From Reyranella sp. (GTDB taxonomy: Bacteria > Pseudomonadota > Alphaproteobacteria > Reyranellales > Reyranellaceae): a stretch of DNA of 64,000 nucleotides. The DNA is taken from contig JAIEOV010000029.1 in the NCBI GenBank assembly GCA_019750135.1, positions 1-64,000 of the forward strand, read 5' to 3'. This document shows, in pieces, positions 10,074 through 18,072 of the stretch (the first letter of the stretch is position 1; each line of letters starts with the position of its first letter). Under the pieces are notes generated by a model. It did not search any database and had not been told where the DNA came from. It saw nothing but the letters and a program-made list of their open reading frames with translations. The position numbers and the translations under genes were made by a program.

Positions 10074-10304
10074 GTGAACCTTCGCATTCCCCGCCGTCAT
10101 GGCCATTTTGTCTTTGGCGTCATCCAGTCCGGCCTGACGTGTCTGGTCGCTGCTGGAATCGCGAGCTACCCGGACTCGGGCACAGCCAGATTCGTCGAGC
10201 ACTGGCTGGCGTCCTGGTTGATCTCCTGGCTGACGATGTTGCCGGTGGTGTTGATGGCCGCGCCCGTCATCCGGGCGTTCGTCCATCGCCTGACGCGTGA
10301 TTAG
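10074..10304 (+). CDS. Small DUF2798-family membrane protein
   Basis: A 76-residue protein with two hydrophobic helices (about residues 11-30 and 45-64) and the family pattern of HFVFGVIQSGLT, a middle WLASWLISWL and a positively charged tail. It matches DUF2798 proteins of unknown function. The start is a GTG at 10074, 9 bp after the bufC stop, so it belongs to the bufBC transcript. Its stop TAG abuts the stop of the convergent patatin gene with no gap. Confidence 0.7.
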   Translation: MNLRIPRRHGHFVFGVIQSGLTCLVAAGIASYPDSGTARFVEHWLASWLISWLTMLPVVLMAAPVIRAFVHRLTRD

Positions 10305-11315
10305 CTAAAGAAACATCTCCTTGACGTCGATCGTCGAACGATGACCGATCGCGTCGAAGTGGTTCCGGATCCAGCAATCGGCCACTTCGCGGCCGATCGC
10401 CTTCAGGTGCAGCAGGAAGTCCATGCGGGCGTTGAGCTTGCTCGAGACGCCGAGCCCGCGCATCTGCTTCTCGGCTTCGATCCAGTGCACGTTGACGCGC
10501 TTGTACTGGTTGGAATCGAGCTTGCCGTCGTCGATCAGGTCGGTGACGAAGGCGATCGCCCGCATCTCGCGCATCAGCGACGAGTTGAAGCTGAGCTCGT
10601 TCAGGCGGTTCATGATGTCGGAAGCCGTCGTCGGCACGCGATCGCAACCCAGCGGATTGACCTGCACGATCAGGACGTCGGGCGTCTCGGCGCCGTAGAT
10701 CAGCGGAAAGATCGCGGGATTGCCCATGTAGCCGCCGTCCCAGTAGGGCTCGCCGTCGATCGTCACCGCCTGAAACAGGAAGGGCAGGCAGGCCGACGCC
10801 AGCAGCACGTCGGGCGTAATCTCGCCCGACTTGAAGACGCGCACCTTGCCGGTCTTCACGTTGCTCGCCGAGATGAAGAGCTTGACCGCCCGACAGCCTT
10901 CCAGGCGCTTGAAGTCGACCGAGTTCTCCAGCACCTGGCGCAGCGGGTTGTAGTTCATCGGATTGAACTGATAGGGCGACAGCATGCGGGTCAGCATGTC
11001 GAAGGCCACGAAGGCCGCCGAATGATCGAGGTTCCAGCCCGTCGTGGCGCGATCGAAGGCGCTGGGCTGCAGCGGGCCGTACTGGGATGCCTTGCTGATG
11101 TTCTGCCAAAACATCTCCAGCGACCGCTTGGCCTCGGCGCGGCCCCCGCGCCCCATGCCGTCGGCGAACACAGCCGCGTTCATCGCTCCCGCAGAGGTGC
11201 CGGAGATCGCCTCGACCTCCAGCCTCTCGTCGTCGAGCAGCCGGTCGAGCACGCCCCAAGTATAGGCGCCGTGCGCGCCGCCGCCCTGCAAGGCGAGGTT
11301 GATGCGCTTGATCAC
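10305..11315 (-). CDS. Patatin-like phospholipase (first copy)
   Basis: A 336-residue patatin-fold serine lipase or acyl hydrolase. The oxyanion motif GGGAHGAYTWG is at residues 11-21, the nucleophile Ser41 sits in GTSAG, and the dyad Asp193 is in YWDGGYMGNP. The family acts on phospholipids or other acyl esters. In proteobacteria this short form often sits beside PHA or hydroxybutyrate genes, and here it lies 12 bp after 3-hydroxybutyrate dehydrogenase in the same operon. No signal peptide is seen, so a cytoplasmic role is likely. Confidence 0.9.
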   Translation of the reverse strand: MIKRINLALQGGGAHGAYTWGVLDRLLDDERLEVEAISGTSAGAMNAAVFADGMGRGGRAEAKRSLEMFWQNISKASQYGPLQPSAFDRATTGWNLDHSAAFVAFDMLTRMLSPYQFNPMNYNPLRQVLENSVDFKRLEGCRAVKLFISASNVKTGKVRVFKSGEITPDVLLASACLPFLFQAVTIDGEPYWDGGYMGNPAIFPLIYGAETPDVLIVQVNPLGCDRVPTTASDIMNRLNELSFNSSLMREMRAIAFVTDLIDDGKLDSNQYKRVNVHWIEAEKQMRGLGVSSKLNARMDFLLHLKAIGREVADCWIRNHFDAIGHRSTIDVKEMFL

Positions 11316-11327
11316 TCCCCCGCCTCC

Positions 11328-12110
11328 TCAGTGCGCCGTCCAGCCGCCGTCCATGGGCAGCGCAACCCCAGTCACCGACGCGCCGTTGTCGCTGCACAGG
11401 AACAACGCAAGCGCCGCAAGCTCGGCCACCTCGATGAAGCGCTTGTTGGGCTGGTTCTTCAGCAGGACGTCGTTGATCACCTGCTCACGTGGAATCCCGT
11501 GCGCCCTCGCCTGGTCGTCGATCTGCTTTTCGACCAGCGGCGTGCGCACGTAGCCGGGGCAGATGGCGTTGCAGGTGATGCCGTCCTCGGCGGTCTCCAG
11601 CGCCGTCACCTTGGTGAGCCCAAGTACGCCGTGCTTGGCCGCGACATAGGCCGCCTTGTAGGGCGAGGCCACGAGCGCGTGCGCCGAGGCGACGTTGATC
11701 ACGCGGCCCCAGCCCTTCTCGCGCATCGACGGCAGCACCAGCTTGGTGGCGTGGAAGGCCGAGGAGAGATTGATCGCCATGATGGCGTCCCACTTCTCCT
11801 CGGGAAATTCCTCGATCGGCGCCACGTGCTGGATGCCGGCATTGTTCACCATGATGTCGACGCCGCCGAATGTCTCGCTGGTCTGGCGCACCATCTGGGC
11901 GATCGCCTTGGGCTTCGACATGTCGGCCGGCGAATAGACGATCTTGGCGTTGGTGCGCTGCGCCAGCTCCGATCGCGTCTTCTCGATCTGCATGGTGTCG
12001 CCGAAGCCGTTCAGAACGACATTGGCGCCCGAGCGGGCAAAGGCTTCGGCGATGCCGAGGCCGATGCCGCTGGTCGAGCCGGTGACGATGGCGGTTCTGC
12101 CCTGAAGCAT
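11328..12110 (-). CDS. bdhA: 3-hydroxybutyrate dehydrogenase
   Basis: A 260-residue SDR enzyme oxidising D-3-hydroxybutyrate to acetoacetate with NAD+, in PHB turnover. It has TGSTSGIGLGIAEAFA (cofactor loop), NNAGIQHVAPIEEFP (substrate loop typical of BDH), the Ser in NVASAHALVASP, YKAAYVAAKHG, and NAICPGYVRTPLV. The C-terminus GVALPMDGGWTAH is the BDH ending. The start is the ATG at 12110 (MLQGRTAIVTG); the ten upstream codons in frame lack homology. A shared promoter motif lies 54-81 bp upstream (12164-12191). Confidence 0.92.
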   Translation of the reverse strand: MLQGRTAIVTGSTSGIGLGIAEAFARSGANVVLNGFGDTMQIEKTRSELAQRTNAKIVYSPADMSKPKAIAQMVRQTSETFGGVDIMVNNAGIQHVAPIEEFPEEKWDAIMAINLSSAFHATKLVLPSMREKGWGRVINVASAHALVASPYKAAYVAAKHGVLGLTKVTALETAEDGITCNAICPGYVRTPLVEKQIDDQARAHGIPREQVINDVLLKNQPNKRFIEVAELAALALFLCSDNGASVTGVALPMDGGWTAH

Positions 12111-12163
12111 GTGCGATCTCCCAATGTGTGGTGATCGCACTCTCGCTTTACCAGCGCGTCAGC

Positions 12164-12191
12164 TGAAATGCCGAGTGCCTACTGTTTCGAT
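12164..12191 (-). promoter_or_regulatory. Shared 28-bp promoter motif, copy 1 (bdhA)
   Basis: On the minus strand it reads ATCGA, nine bases, CACTCG, GC, ATTTCA. The same elements with identical internal spacing occur at 15794-15821 and 24901-24928, each reading towards a gene start. The ATTTCA end lies 54 bp before the bdhA ATG. It is probably an activator or repressor site; the protein is unknown. Confidence 0.7.
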
Positions 12192-12226
12192 AGCGCCTGC
12201 GCATCGCCCAGCACGTCGCCGCCCGA

Positions 12227-12991
12227 CTAGTGCGAAGCCACGACGAATCTGACCAGGTCGGCCATGCCGAAGCCTATTGCGTCGGGTTCGACGCCGAGGC
12301 TTTCGACCGGCAGCTTCTCGCGATTGACCCAGAACGAGGCATAGCCGAAAGCCTTTGCGCCTGCGGCGTCCCACGACGCCGAAGCCGCGAACACGATCTC
12401 TTCCCGCCGCAGGCCGAACGCGTCGAGCCCCATCTGGTAGGCCCGTGGATCCGGCTTGTAGGCGCGCACGCGATCCACGCTGAGAGGCGGCTCGAGCAGG
12501 CCGTCCAATCCTGAGTTTCGAAGGGGGGCTTCCAGCATCTGTTCGGTGGGATTTGCGAGGAATGCCATGCGCACCCCGCGCGCCTTCAGTTCTCTCAGCG
12601 TCGCTTCGACGTCAGGCCAGACCTTGAGTTCGAGGAAAGTCTGCATGAGATGGTCGCGCGTACTGGCGGTGAGCTCGAGTCCGGTCGCCTTGGCCGCGAC
12701 CGTCAACGCCTCCTGTGTGACCAGCCAGAAATCGGCATAGCGCCCCGAGAGCGTGCGCAGCCATGTATATTCGAACTGCCGCGTTCGCCATGCGTGCATG
12801 AGCGCACCGCCACGTCCGGGAAAGGCTTCCTCTGCCCGGGAAGCCACCGGTCGTGGATCGATGATCGGAAAGCCGTCGAAGGCGATGGCCTTGAACGAAG
12901 GTCCGGTTTGGGCACGGGCGACTGATCGGACCGAGGCGAGTGCCGCGGCACCCAAGAGGAGATTGCGACGGAGCATCTTCATGACGCCCAT
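12227..12991 (-). CDS. Exported haloacid dehalogenase-like (HAD type II) hydrolase
   Basis: A 254-residue HAD-superfamily protein closest to L-2-haloacid dehalogenase. The nucleophile Asp39 is in FKAIAFDGFP, motif II FLANPTEQM replaces the usual LSNG, the Lys is in RAYKPDPRAY, and FAASASWDAAGAKAFGY matches the dehalogenase SSNxWDxxGA block. Unusually for this cytoplasmic family, it begins with a Tat-like leader (MLRRNLLLGAAALASVRSV, with cleavage near ARA). ATGs at 12991, 12982 and 12976 are all possible starts. It diverges from the LysR gene at 13063. Dehalogenase activity is unproven. Confidence 0.8.
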   Translation of the reverse strand: MGVMKMLRRNLLLGAAALASVRSVARAQTGPSFKAIAFDGFPIIDPRPVASRAEEAFPGRGGALMHAWRTRQFEYTWLRTLSGRYADFWLVTQEALTVAAKATGLELTASTRDHLMQTFLELKVWPDVEATLRELKARGVRMAFLANPTEQMLEAPLRNSGLDGLLEPPLSVDRVRAYKPDPRAYQMGLDAFGLRREEIVFAASASWDAAGAKAFGYASFWVNREKLPVESLGVEPDAIGFGMADLVRFVVASH

Positions 12992-13040
12992 TTACACATC
13001 GTGAATATCCTCAATAATGCCGACAGTTTGCAATTGATTG

Positions 13041-13055
13041 TTCCAATATATGGAA
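13041..13055. promoter_or_regulatory. Candidate LysR operator
   Basis: A palindrome TTCCA-ATATA-TGGAA with T-N11-A spacing lies in the 71-bp gap between the divergent HAD and LysR genes, 8 bp before the LysR ATG. It is AT-rich against a GC-rich background. By position it should be bound by that LysR protein for autoregulation and control of the HAD gene. Confidence 0.55.
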
Positions 13056-13062
13056 TACCCGA

Positions 13063-13971
13063 ATGGACCGGCTCGACGACCTCGCCCTCTATGTCTCGAT
13101 CATCGATGCCGGCAGCCTCGTTGGAGCGGCCCGCCGGACACGTCTGTCGCCGGCCTCGGTCACTCGGCGGCTCGGTGCCCTCGAGCAACGGCTGGGCGTG
13201 CGCCTGCTGGAACGCAACACACGGCGCATCGCTCCAACCGAGGCCGGGCGTCGTCTGGCAAGCCATGCCCGCACCCTGTTGGCCGATTTCGAGAACGCGA
13301 TGCGCGATGCGTCGGGAGAGTCGAGTGCGCCGCGTGGACTGCTGCGCCTGTCGGCGCCGTTGCTCTTCGGACGTCGCCATCTGGCGCCGGTGGCAATGGC
13401 CTATCTCAATGCCTATCCCGAGGTATCGATCGAGCTCACCCTTTCCGATCGGCCGGTCGACCTGATCGAAGAGGGCGTCGACGTCGCCCTGCGCATCGCT
13501 CATCTGACCGATTCGAGCCTCGTGGCGCGCCGCGTCGGCATGGTTCGCCGGCTTCGCGTCGCCAGCCCCCAATACCTCGCGACGGCAGGGACACCAAGGC
13601 GTCCCGAAGACCTCGTTGCCCACGACATCGTCCTGTTCTTCAACCACGCGAACAGCGCCGACTGGCGCTTCGTCGATCGCGCAAAGCGGGACCAGATAGT
13701 ACGGGTGAATGCGCGCTTTAGTGTGAACCGGGCGGAGGCTGCAATCGCGGCGGCCCGAGAGGGGCACGGCGTGTTGTCCGTTCTGTCCTATCAGGTGGCC
13801 TCGGAGTTGGCGGATGGCTCTCTGGTGCGGATCCTGCGTCGCTTCGAGCGCCCGCCGATTCCGGTGCAGCTCGTGGTGCCGACGGCGCGCCTCATGCCGC
13901 CGCGCGTCCGCGTCTTCCTCGACTTTGCAGTCCCACGCCTTTCAGCGTTGGACATTCTGGAGCGAGCGTGA
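13063..13971 (+). CDS. LysR-family transcriptional regulator
   Basis: A 302-residue LTTR. The winged helix-turn-helix is residues about 4-63 (LALYVSIIDAGSLVGAARRT through RLLERNTRRIAPTEAGRRL). The effector domain begins near residue 90 (GLLRLSAPLLFGRRHLAP) and includes the CrgA-type stretch VDVALRIAHLTDSSLVARRVG. This marks the CrgA/AaeR-like subgroup. It is divergent from the exported HAD hydrolase, with a palindrome between them, so it probably regulates that gene. Ligand unknown. Confidence 0.9.
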   Translation: MDRLDDLALYVSIIDAGSLVGAARRTRLSPASVTRRLGALEQRLGVRLLERNTRRIAPTEAGRRLASHARTLLADFENAMRDASGESSAPRGLLRLSAPLLFGRRHLAPVAMAYLNAYPEVSIELTLSDRPVDLIEEGVDVALRIAHLTDSSLVARRVGMVRRLRVASPQYLATAGTPRRPEDLVAHDIVLFFNHANSADWRFVDRAKRDQIVRVNARFSVNRAEAAIAAAREGHGVLSVLSYQVASELADGSLVRILRRFERPPIPVQLVVPTARLMPPRVRVFLDFAVPRLSALDILERA

Positions 13972-13976
13972 AGGAC

Positions 13977-14648
13977 CTACCGATGCGATACGGCGTGCGC
14001 ATGGCGCAGCTGCTCGAGCGAGGCGAGCAGCGCATCGGGGTCGGGCCACCGCGACGGGTCGACATCGCTGAAGGCGAAGGCGACACGCGCGCTCGGCTCG
14101 ACCACGAACACAGCCGGCACCGGCAGGCGCCAGATCGCGTCGTTGTGCAGGACGGGGAAATTTCGGCCGCGCGCCTGATGGATGCGGACGTGTCCGGGAG
14201 ACAGTTCGTAGGCAAGCCCGCACATCCGGGCAAAGCCATTCGCCGGATCGGCAAGCAACGGATAGCGGACGCCGCGCTTGGCCGCCGTGCTCGCGACCTG
14301 GTCGCGGCCGCCCGGCATGATGCCGACCGCGGTGGCGCCCAGCGCCGCGATGGCGGGTCGCGCGTCCTCGAGCGCCAGCATGGTGAGCTCGCAGTAAGGG
14401 CACCAGCCGCCGCGGAACAGGGCCAGCACCAGCGGGCCATGGTCCAGCAGCTCGGCAGAGGTCCAGGTGCGGCCGGCGCCGTCTTCCAGGGCAAAGTCAG
14501 GCAGGGAATCGCCGACACCGAGGCCGTCCTCTGTCACCCGCATCATGCGCAGGCGGTCGAGCTCGTCCTCGAACTCGGCCCGCTCGTGCGGCGGAAGCTC
14601 CGCCAGGTGCCGGCGGCTGAGCTCGAGCAGCGTTTGGGAGAGCGACAT
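13977..14648 (-). CDS. Peroxiredoxin-like AhpC/TSA-family protein
   Basis: A 223-residue thioredoxin-fold protein of the peroxiredoxin-like family. An N-terminal helical part (SQTLLELSRRHLAELPPHER) precedes GDSLPDFALEDGAGR. The redox centre is GGWCPYC (Cys83 and Cys86), a CxxC rather than the single peroxidatic Cys of classical AhpC. Then come GIMPGGRDQV, VRYPLLADPANGFARMCGL and VPAVFVVEP. The start is the ATG at 14648 (MSLSQTLLEL); the frame open to 14738 runs through the intergenic palindromes. It is divergent from the OxyR-like LysR gene at 14768 and converges with the previous LysR. Likely role: thiol peroxide reduction. Confidence 0.85.
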   Translation of the reverse strand: MSLSQTLLELSRRHLAELPPHERAEFEDELDRLRMMRVTEDGLGVGDSLPDFALEDGAGRTWTSAELLDHGPLVLALFRGGWCPYCELTMLALEDARPAIAALGATAVGIMPGGRDQVASTAAKRGVRYPLLADPANGFARMCGLAYELSPGHVRIHQARGRNFPVLHNDAIWRLPVPAVFVVEPSARVAFAFSDVDPSRWPDPDALLASLEQLRHAHAVSHR

Positions 14649-14686
14649 ACAGGCTGAAGTTTGCTGCACGGACCAAGCCGCAGGAA

Positions 14687-14723
14687 ATACCTTCCGGTAT
14701 GGCAGTCCATAGCCGCAGGCTAT
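14687..14723. promoter_or_regulatory. OxyR-like tandem operator between peroxiredoxin and LysR
   Basis: Two palindromes lie with starts 22 bp apart: ATAC-CTTCCG-GTAT (14687-14700) and ATAG-CCGCAGG-CTAT (14709-14723). The second is an exact ATAG-N7-CTAT OxyR half-operator, and the 22-bp period is that of OxyR tetramer sites. The pair sits centrally in the 119-bp gap between the divergent genes. Confidence 0.65.
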
Positions 14724-14767
14724 GATGGCTTCGGGCACAATGGGCGGGCCTGCGGGGGACCCTTGCC

Positions 14768-15652
14768 GTGGAAATGCATCAGATCCGCTACTTCCTGGCC
14801 GTCTGCGAGACGCTGAACTTCACGCGCGCGGCCGAGGCCTGCAACGTGTCGCAGCCGTCGCTGACCCGCGCCATCAAGGGGCTCGAGGACGAGCTGGGCG
14901 GCCCTCTGTTCCGCCGCGAGCGCAACAACACGCACCTGACGGGACTGGGCGAGATGATGCGACCGCACCTGTCGCAGGTCCTGATCGAGACCGACGCCGC
15001 CAAGGAGCGGGCCAAGAGCTTTGCCAGGCTCGACGATGTCGAACTGAAGCTCGGCATGATGTGCACCATCGGCCCGCGCCGGTTCGTGCCCTTCCTGCAG
15101 GCCTTCCGCGAGCGCCATCCCAAGGTCAGGCTGATCGTGCAGGACGGCTCGCATGGGCAACTGCAGGATCGGCTGGCCCAGGGCGAGCTCGACGTCGCCG
15201 TCTACGGCCAGCCCGAGGCGATCGACGAGCGTTTCCATGCGCGCCGCCTTTACGACGAGCGCTTCGTCGTCGGCGTCGGCCCCGGTCACGCCTTCGAAAG
15301 CCAGAATGTCGTGCGGGTCGCCGACCTGAACGGACAGGCTTACGTCAATCGCCTGCAGTGCGAGTTCTTCGACCATGCCGGGCGCGTCTGGCGCGAGCAC
15401 GGGTCGAAGGTGAAGATGGTGTTCCGCTCCGATAGCGACGACTGGGTGCAGGCGATGGCGATGACGGGGCTTGGCTTCAGCTTCATTCCCGAGCATGCCG
15501 TGACCATGCCCGGCCTGCGCGTGCGCCCGCTGATCGATCCCGAGATCGCCCGCACCATCCAGGTCGTCACCGTGCGCGGCCGCCCGCACGTTCCCGCCGT
15601 CGGCACCTTCGTCCGCGAGATCCTCGCCTTCCCCTGGGCCAACGCGGTCTAG
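14768..15652 (+). CDS. LysR-family regulator, OxyR-like
   Basis: A 294-residue LTTR. The DNA-binding domain (HQIRYFLAVCETLNFTRAAE, VSQPSLTRAIKGLEDELG) spans residues 4-63 and the effector domain starts near 92. Cys198 in NRLQCEFFD lies where OxyR has its peroxidatic Cys199, but no cysteine follows at the resolving position (about 207). It is divergent from a peroxiredoxin across an ATAG-N7-CTAT operator, so peroxide-responsive control is inferred. The start is GTG 14768; ATG 14774 is also possible. Its stop codon runs into a large palindrome. Confidence 0.85.
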   Translation: MEMHQIRYFLAVCETLNFTRAAEACNVSQPSLTRAIKGLEDELGGPLFRRERNNTHLTGLGEMMRPHLSQVLIETDAAKERAKSFARLDDVELKLGMMCTIGPRRFVPFLQAFRERHPKVRLIVQDGSHGQLQDRLAQGELDVAVYGQPEAIDERFHARRLYDERFVVGVGPGHAFESQNVVRVADLNGQAYVNRLQCEFFDHAGRVWREHGSKVKMVFRSDSDDWVQAMAMTGLGFSFIPEHAVTMPGLRVRPLIDPEIARTIQVVTVRGRPHVPAVGTFVREILAFPWANAV

Positions 15653-15789
15653 CGCTGGGGGCGCGCCACTCCAGTGGCGCGTCATGTCTTGCCGGAGCGC
15701 GGACCTCCAGGTCCGCATCATGATCATGAGCGGACCTGGAGGTCCGCGCTACCAGATGACGCGCCACTGGAGTGGCGCGCCCCCAGCGC
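15652..15789. repeat. 138-bp nested palindromic element
   Basis: The outer arms 15652-15685 and 15756-15789 are perfect 34-bp inverted repeats. The inner arms 15697-15716 and 15730-15749 are perfect 20-bp inverted repeats around a 13-bp palindromic centre (catgatcatg). Each arm is itself a small palindrome (GCGCCACT-CC-AGTGGCGC; GGACCT-CC-AGGTCC). It carries no gene. It could be a MITE or REPIN-like mobile repeat, or act as a terminator after the LysR gene, with which it shares the last base of the stop codon. Confidence 0.85.
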
Positions 15790-15793
15790 AGCT

Positions 15794-15821
15794 ATCGATT
15801 CAATTCCCAGTCGGCATTTCA
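15794..15821 (+). promoter_or_regulatory. Shared 28-bp promoter motif, copy 3 (cupin operon)
   Basis: Plus strand: ATCGA, nine bases, CAGTCG, GC, ATTTCA, matching the copies before bdhA and bufA with identical spacing. The end lies 55 bp before the cupin ATG at 15877. It begins 4 bp after the nested palindrome. Confidence 0.7.
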
Positions 15822-15876
15822 AACGTATCGAACGAACGCCGATGCTCCCTGCGCTTTCAACCGCACGGAGATACCG

Positions 15877-16335
15877 ATGTTCCTTCGCAGTGTTCTGCTT
15901 TCGACGGTGATCGGCGCCAGCCTGATCGCTCCCGCCTTCGCCGGCGAATGCCCGGCCAACCAGATGCGCGCCGACGCGACCAAGCCCGTCACCACCGCCG
16001 CCAAGGGCGTGACCGACAAGGTCCTGTCGCAGATCGACCTCGCTGGCGAGAAGGTCGCGCTCAAGGGCCACCTGATGCGCGTACGCAAGCTGGAAATCCA
16101 GCCCGGCGGCATCGTGCCCTGGCACAGCCACGAGGACCGGCCGGCGCTGATCTACGTCGTCACCGGCGAGATCTACGAGCATGCCAGCAACTGCGCCCAG
16201 CCGATCCTGCACAAGGCGGGCGAGGTCGCGCGCGAGACCCACGCCACTGCCCATTGGTGGAAGAACGAGGGCAAGGCGCCGGTGGTGCTGCTGTCGTTCG
16301 ACATCCAGCACGATCCCAACGACCACAACATGTGA
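15877..16335 (+). CDS. Secreted cupin-domain protein
   Basis: A 152-residue protein with a Sec signal peptide (MFLRSVLLSTVIGASLIAP, cleavage after AFA) and one RmlC-like cupin barrel. The metal-binding motif 1 is PGGIVPWHSHEDRPALIYVVTGE, with two His and a Glu/Asp set, and the second motif lies around ETHATAHWWKNEG. Mature cysteines C27 and C109 are seen near ECPAN and SNCAQ. It is the first gene of a five-gene operon (spacings 11-21 bp) with MFS, DUF302, patatin and monooxygenase-like genes. The ATG at 15877 is preceded by GGAGA. Function unknown; periplasmic. Confidence 0.85.
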   Translation: MFLRSVLLSTVIGASLIAPAFAGECPANQMRADATKPVTTAAKGVTDKVLSQIDLAGEKVALKGHLMRVRKLEIQPGGIVPWHSHEDRPALIYVVTGEIYEHASNCAQPILHKAGEVARETHATAHWWKNEGKAPVVLLSFDIQHDPNDHNM

Positions 16336-16351
16336 TCGGGAGGACCGGATC

Positions 16352-17539
16352 ATGTCAGGTGCTCTGCGCGCGTTCACGATCGGGCTGACGGCGTTCCTCA
16401 CGGTCGTCGATCTGTTCGCGACGCAGGCCATCCTGCCGGCGCTCACCGCGGCCTATGGCGTGACGCCGGCCGCGATGGGCTTCGCCGTCAACGCTACGAC
16501 CTTCGGCATGGCCCTGGGCGGTCTCGCGGTGGCGCTGTTCGGCCGCTCGATCGACCGGCGCCGCGGCATCCTGCTCAGCCTGGCGATCCTCGCCGTGCCG
16601 ACGGCATTGCTCGCCGCGATGCCCAGCCTGCCGCTCTTCACCCTGCTGCGCATCGTTCAAGGCCTCTGCATGTCGACGGCCTTTGCGCTGACGCTCGCCT
16701 ATCTCGGCGAACACACCAGTGCCGCCGATACCGCGAGCGCCTTCGCCGCCTACATCACGGGCAACGTCGCCTCGAACCTGTTCGGACGACTGCTGGCTGC
16801 CGGCGTGGTCGACCATCTGGGACTGGCCGCCAACTTCTGGGTCTTCGCGGCCCTCAATCTCGCTGGCGCCGTATTGGTCTGGTTCACCATCGAGCGCACG
16901 CCACCGATGCGCCAGATGGACATGAGCCACGGCTCGCCCTTCTCGAGCTGGCTCACGCATTTTGCCAGTCCGGCGCTGCGCGCGGCCTTCGCCATTGGCT
17001 TCCTGATCCTGTTCGCCTTCATCGGCACCTTCACCTACGTGAACTTCGTGCTGGTGCGCCCGCCCTTCGACGTCGGCATGATGATGCTGGGCATCGTCTA
17101 CTTCGTGTTCCTGCCCTCGGTGGTCACCACGCCGCTCGCCGGCCGCGCAGTCGCGCGCTTCGGCACGCGGCCGACGCTGTGGGCGTCCTTCGCCGTCGCC
17201 ATCCTGGGCTTGCCCCTTATGCTGAGCGCAAGCATCGGCGCCCTGCTGCTGGGGCTCGGCCTGGTGGCGGTGGGCACGTTCTTCGCCCAAGCCACGGCCA
17301 CCGGCTTCGTCGGCCGTGCGGCGACCGTCGATCGTGGGGCGGCGAGCGGCCTTTACCTCGCGAGCTACTTCCTGGGCGGCCTTTCAGGCAGCGCCGTGCT
17401 GGGCCAGGTCTTCGACCGCTTCGGCTGGACGGCTTGCGTCGTCGGCATCGGCCTCTCGCTCGTCCTTGGCGCTGCACTCGCCGCGCGCCTCACCCTCGAT
17501 CGCGCGGCATCAGCGCCCGCGCTCGCCCCATCGCGCTGA
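16352..17539 (+). CDS. MFS transporter
   Basis: A 395-residue major facilitator with twelve hydrophobic segments. The family loop motif between TM2 and TM3 reads GRSIDRRRG, and the second half has AGRAVARFGTRP. It opens ALRAFTIGLTAFLTVVDLFATQAILPAL, as in YnfM-like drug/arabinose-efflux members. The start at 16352 follows GGGAGGA by 7 bp; the open frame upstream is a shadow of the cupin gene. It lies 16 bp after the cupin and is co-transcribed with it. Substrate unknown. Confidence 0.88.
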   Translation: MSGALRAFTIGLTAFLTVVDLFATQAILPALTAAYGVTPAAMGFAVNATTFGMALGGLAVALFGRSIDRRRGILLSLAILAVPTALLAAMPSLPLFTLLRIVQGLCMSTAFALTLAYLGEHTSAADTASAFAAYITGNVASNLFGRLLAAGVVDHLGLAANFWVFAALNLAGAVLVWFTIERTPPMRQMDMSHGSPFSSWLTHFASPALRAAFAIGFLILFAFIGTFTYVNFVLVRPPFDVGMMMLGIVYFVFLPSVVTTPLAGRAVARFGTRPTLWASFAVAILGLPLMLSASIGALLLGLGLVAVGTFFAQATATGFVGRAATVDRGAASGLYLASYFLGGLSGSAVLGQVFDRFGWTACVVGIGLSLVLGAALAARLTLDRAASAPALAPSR

Positions 17540-17560
17540 ATCCACAAACAGGAGAGCTCC

Positions 17561-18061
17561 ATGTCGAACTGCTTCACCCAAGCCTGCGCGGCGGCCCTGC
17601 TCGCTTTCTCCCTGATGGCGGGCTCCGCCCAGATGGCGCAGGCCGAGGGCGTCAAGCCCGCCGTCTCCGCATCGGGCGTCATCGCCGCCAAGAGCGCTTA
17701 TGGCATGGACGAAACCGTCGCTCGTCTCAAGAAGGACGTCGCCGCCAAGGGCATCACTTTTTTCCAGGAAATCGACCAGGCGGCCCTGGCGGCCAAGGCC
17801 GGTATCGAGCTCAAGCCTTCGGTACTGCTGATCTTCGGCAATCCGCCGCTCGGCACGCAGTTCATCACCGCCAACCCGCAGGCCGGCCTCGACTGGCCGG
17901 TGCGCATGCTGGTCTATCGCGATACCGACGGCGCAGTGTGGGTCGCCTACACCGACTTCGATTGGATCGCCAAGCGGCACGGCGTGACCATGCGTGAGGC
18001 TCAGTTCCACATGGCGTCGGAGGTTGCCGCCTCGATCGCCAGCAGCGTTGCCGGCCACTAG
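17561..18061 (+). CDS. Secreted DUF302-domain protein
   Basis: A 166-residue protein with a signal peptide (AALLAFSLMAGSAQMAQA) and one DUF302 domain: AYGMDETVARLKKDVAAKGITFFQEIDQAALA, then LKPSVLLIFGNPPLGT, then LVYRDTDGAVWVAYTDFDW. The DUF302 fold is small and its role unknown; it is often linked to redox or sulfur stress genes. An AGGAG ribosome site lies before the ATG. It is the third gene of the cupin operon. Confidence 0.87.
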   Translation: MSNCFTQACAAALLAFSLMAGSAQMAQAEGVKPAVSASGVIAAKSAYGMDETVARLKKDVAAKGITFFQEIDQAALAAKAGIELKPSVLLIFGNPPLGTQFITANPQAGLDWPVRMLVYRDTDGAVWVAYTDFDWIAKRHGVTMREAQFHMASEVAASIASSVAGH

Positions 18062-18072
18062 GAGGACCGGCC

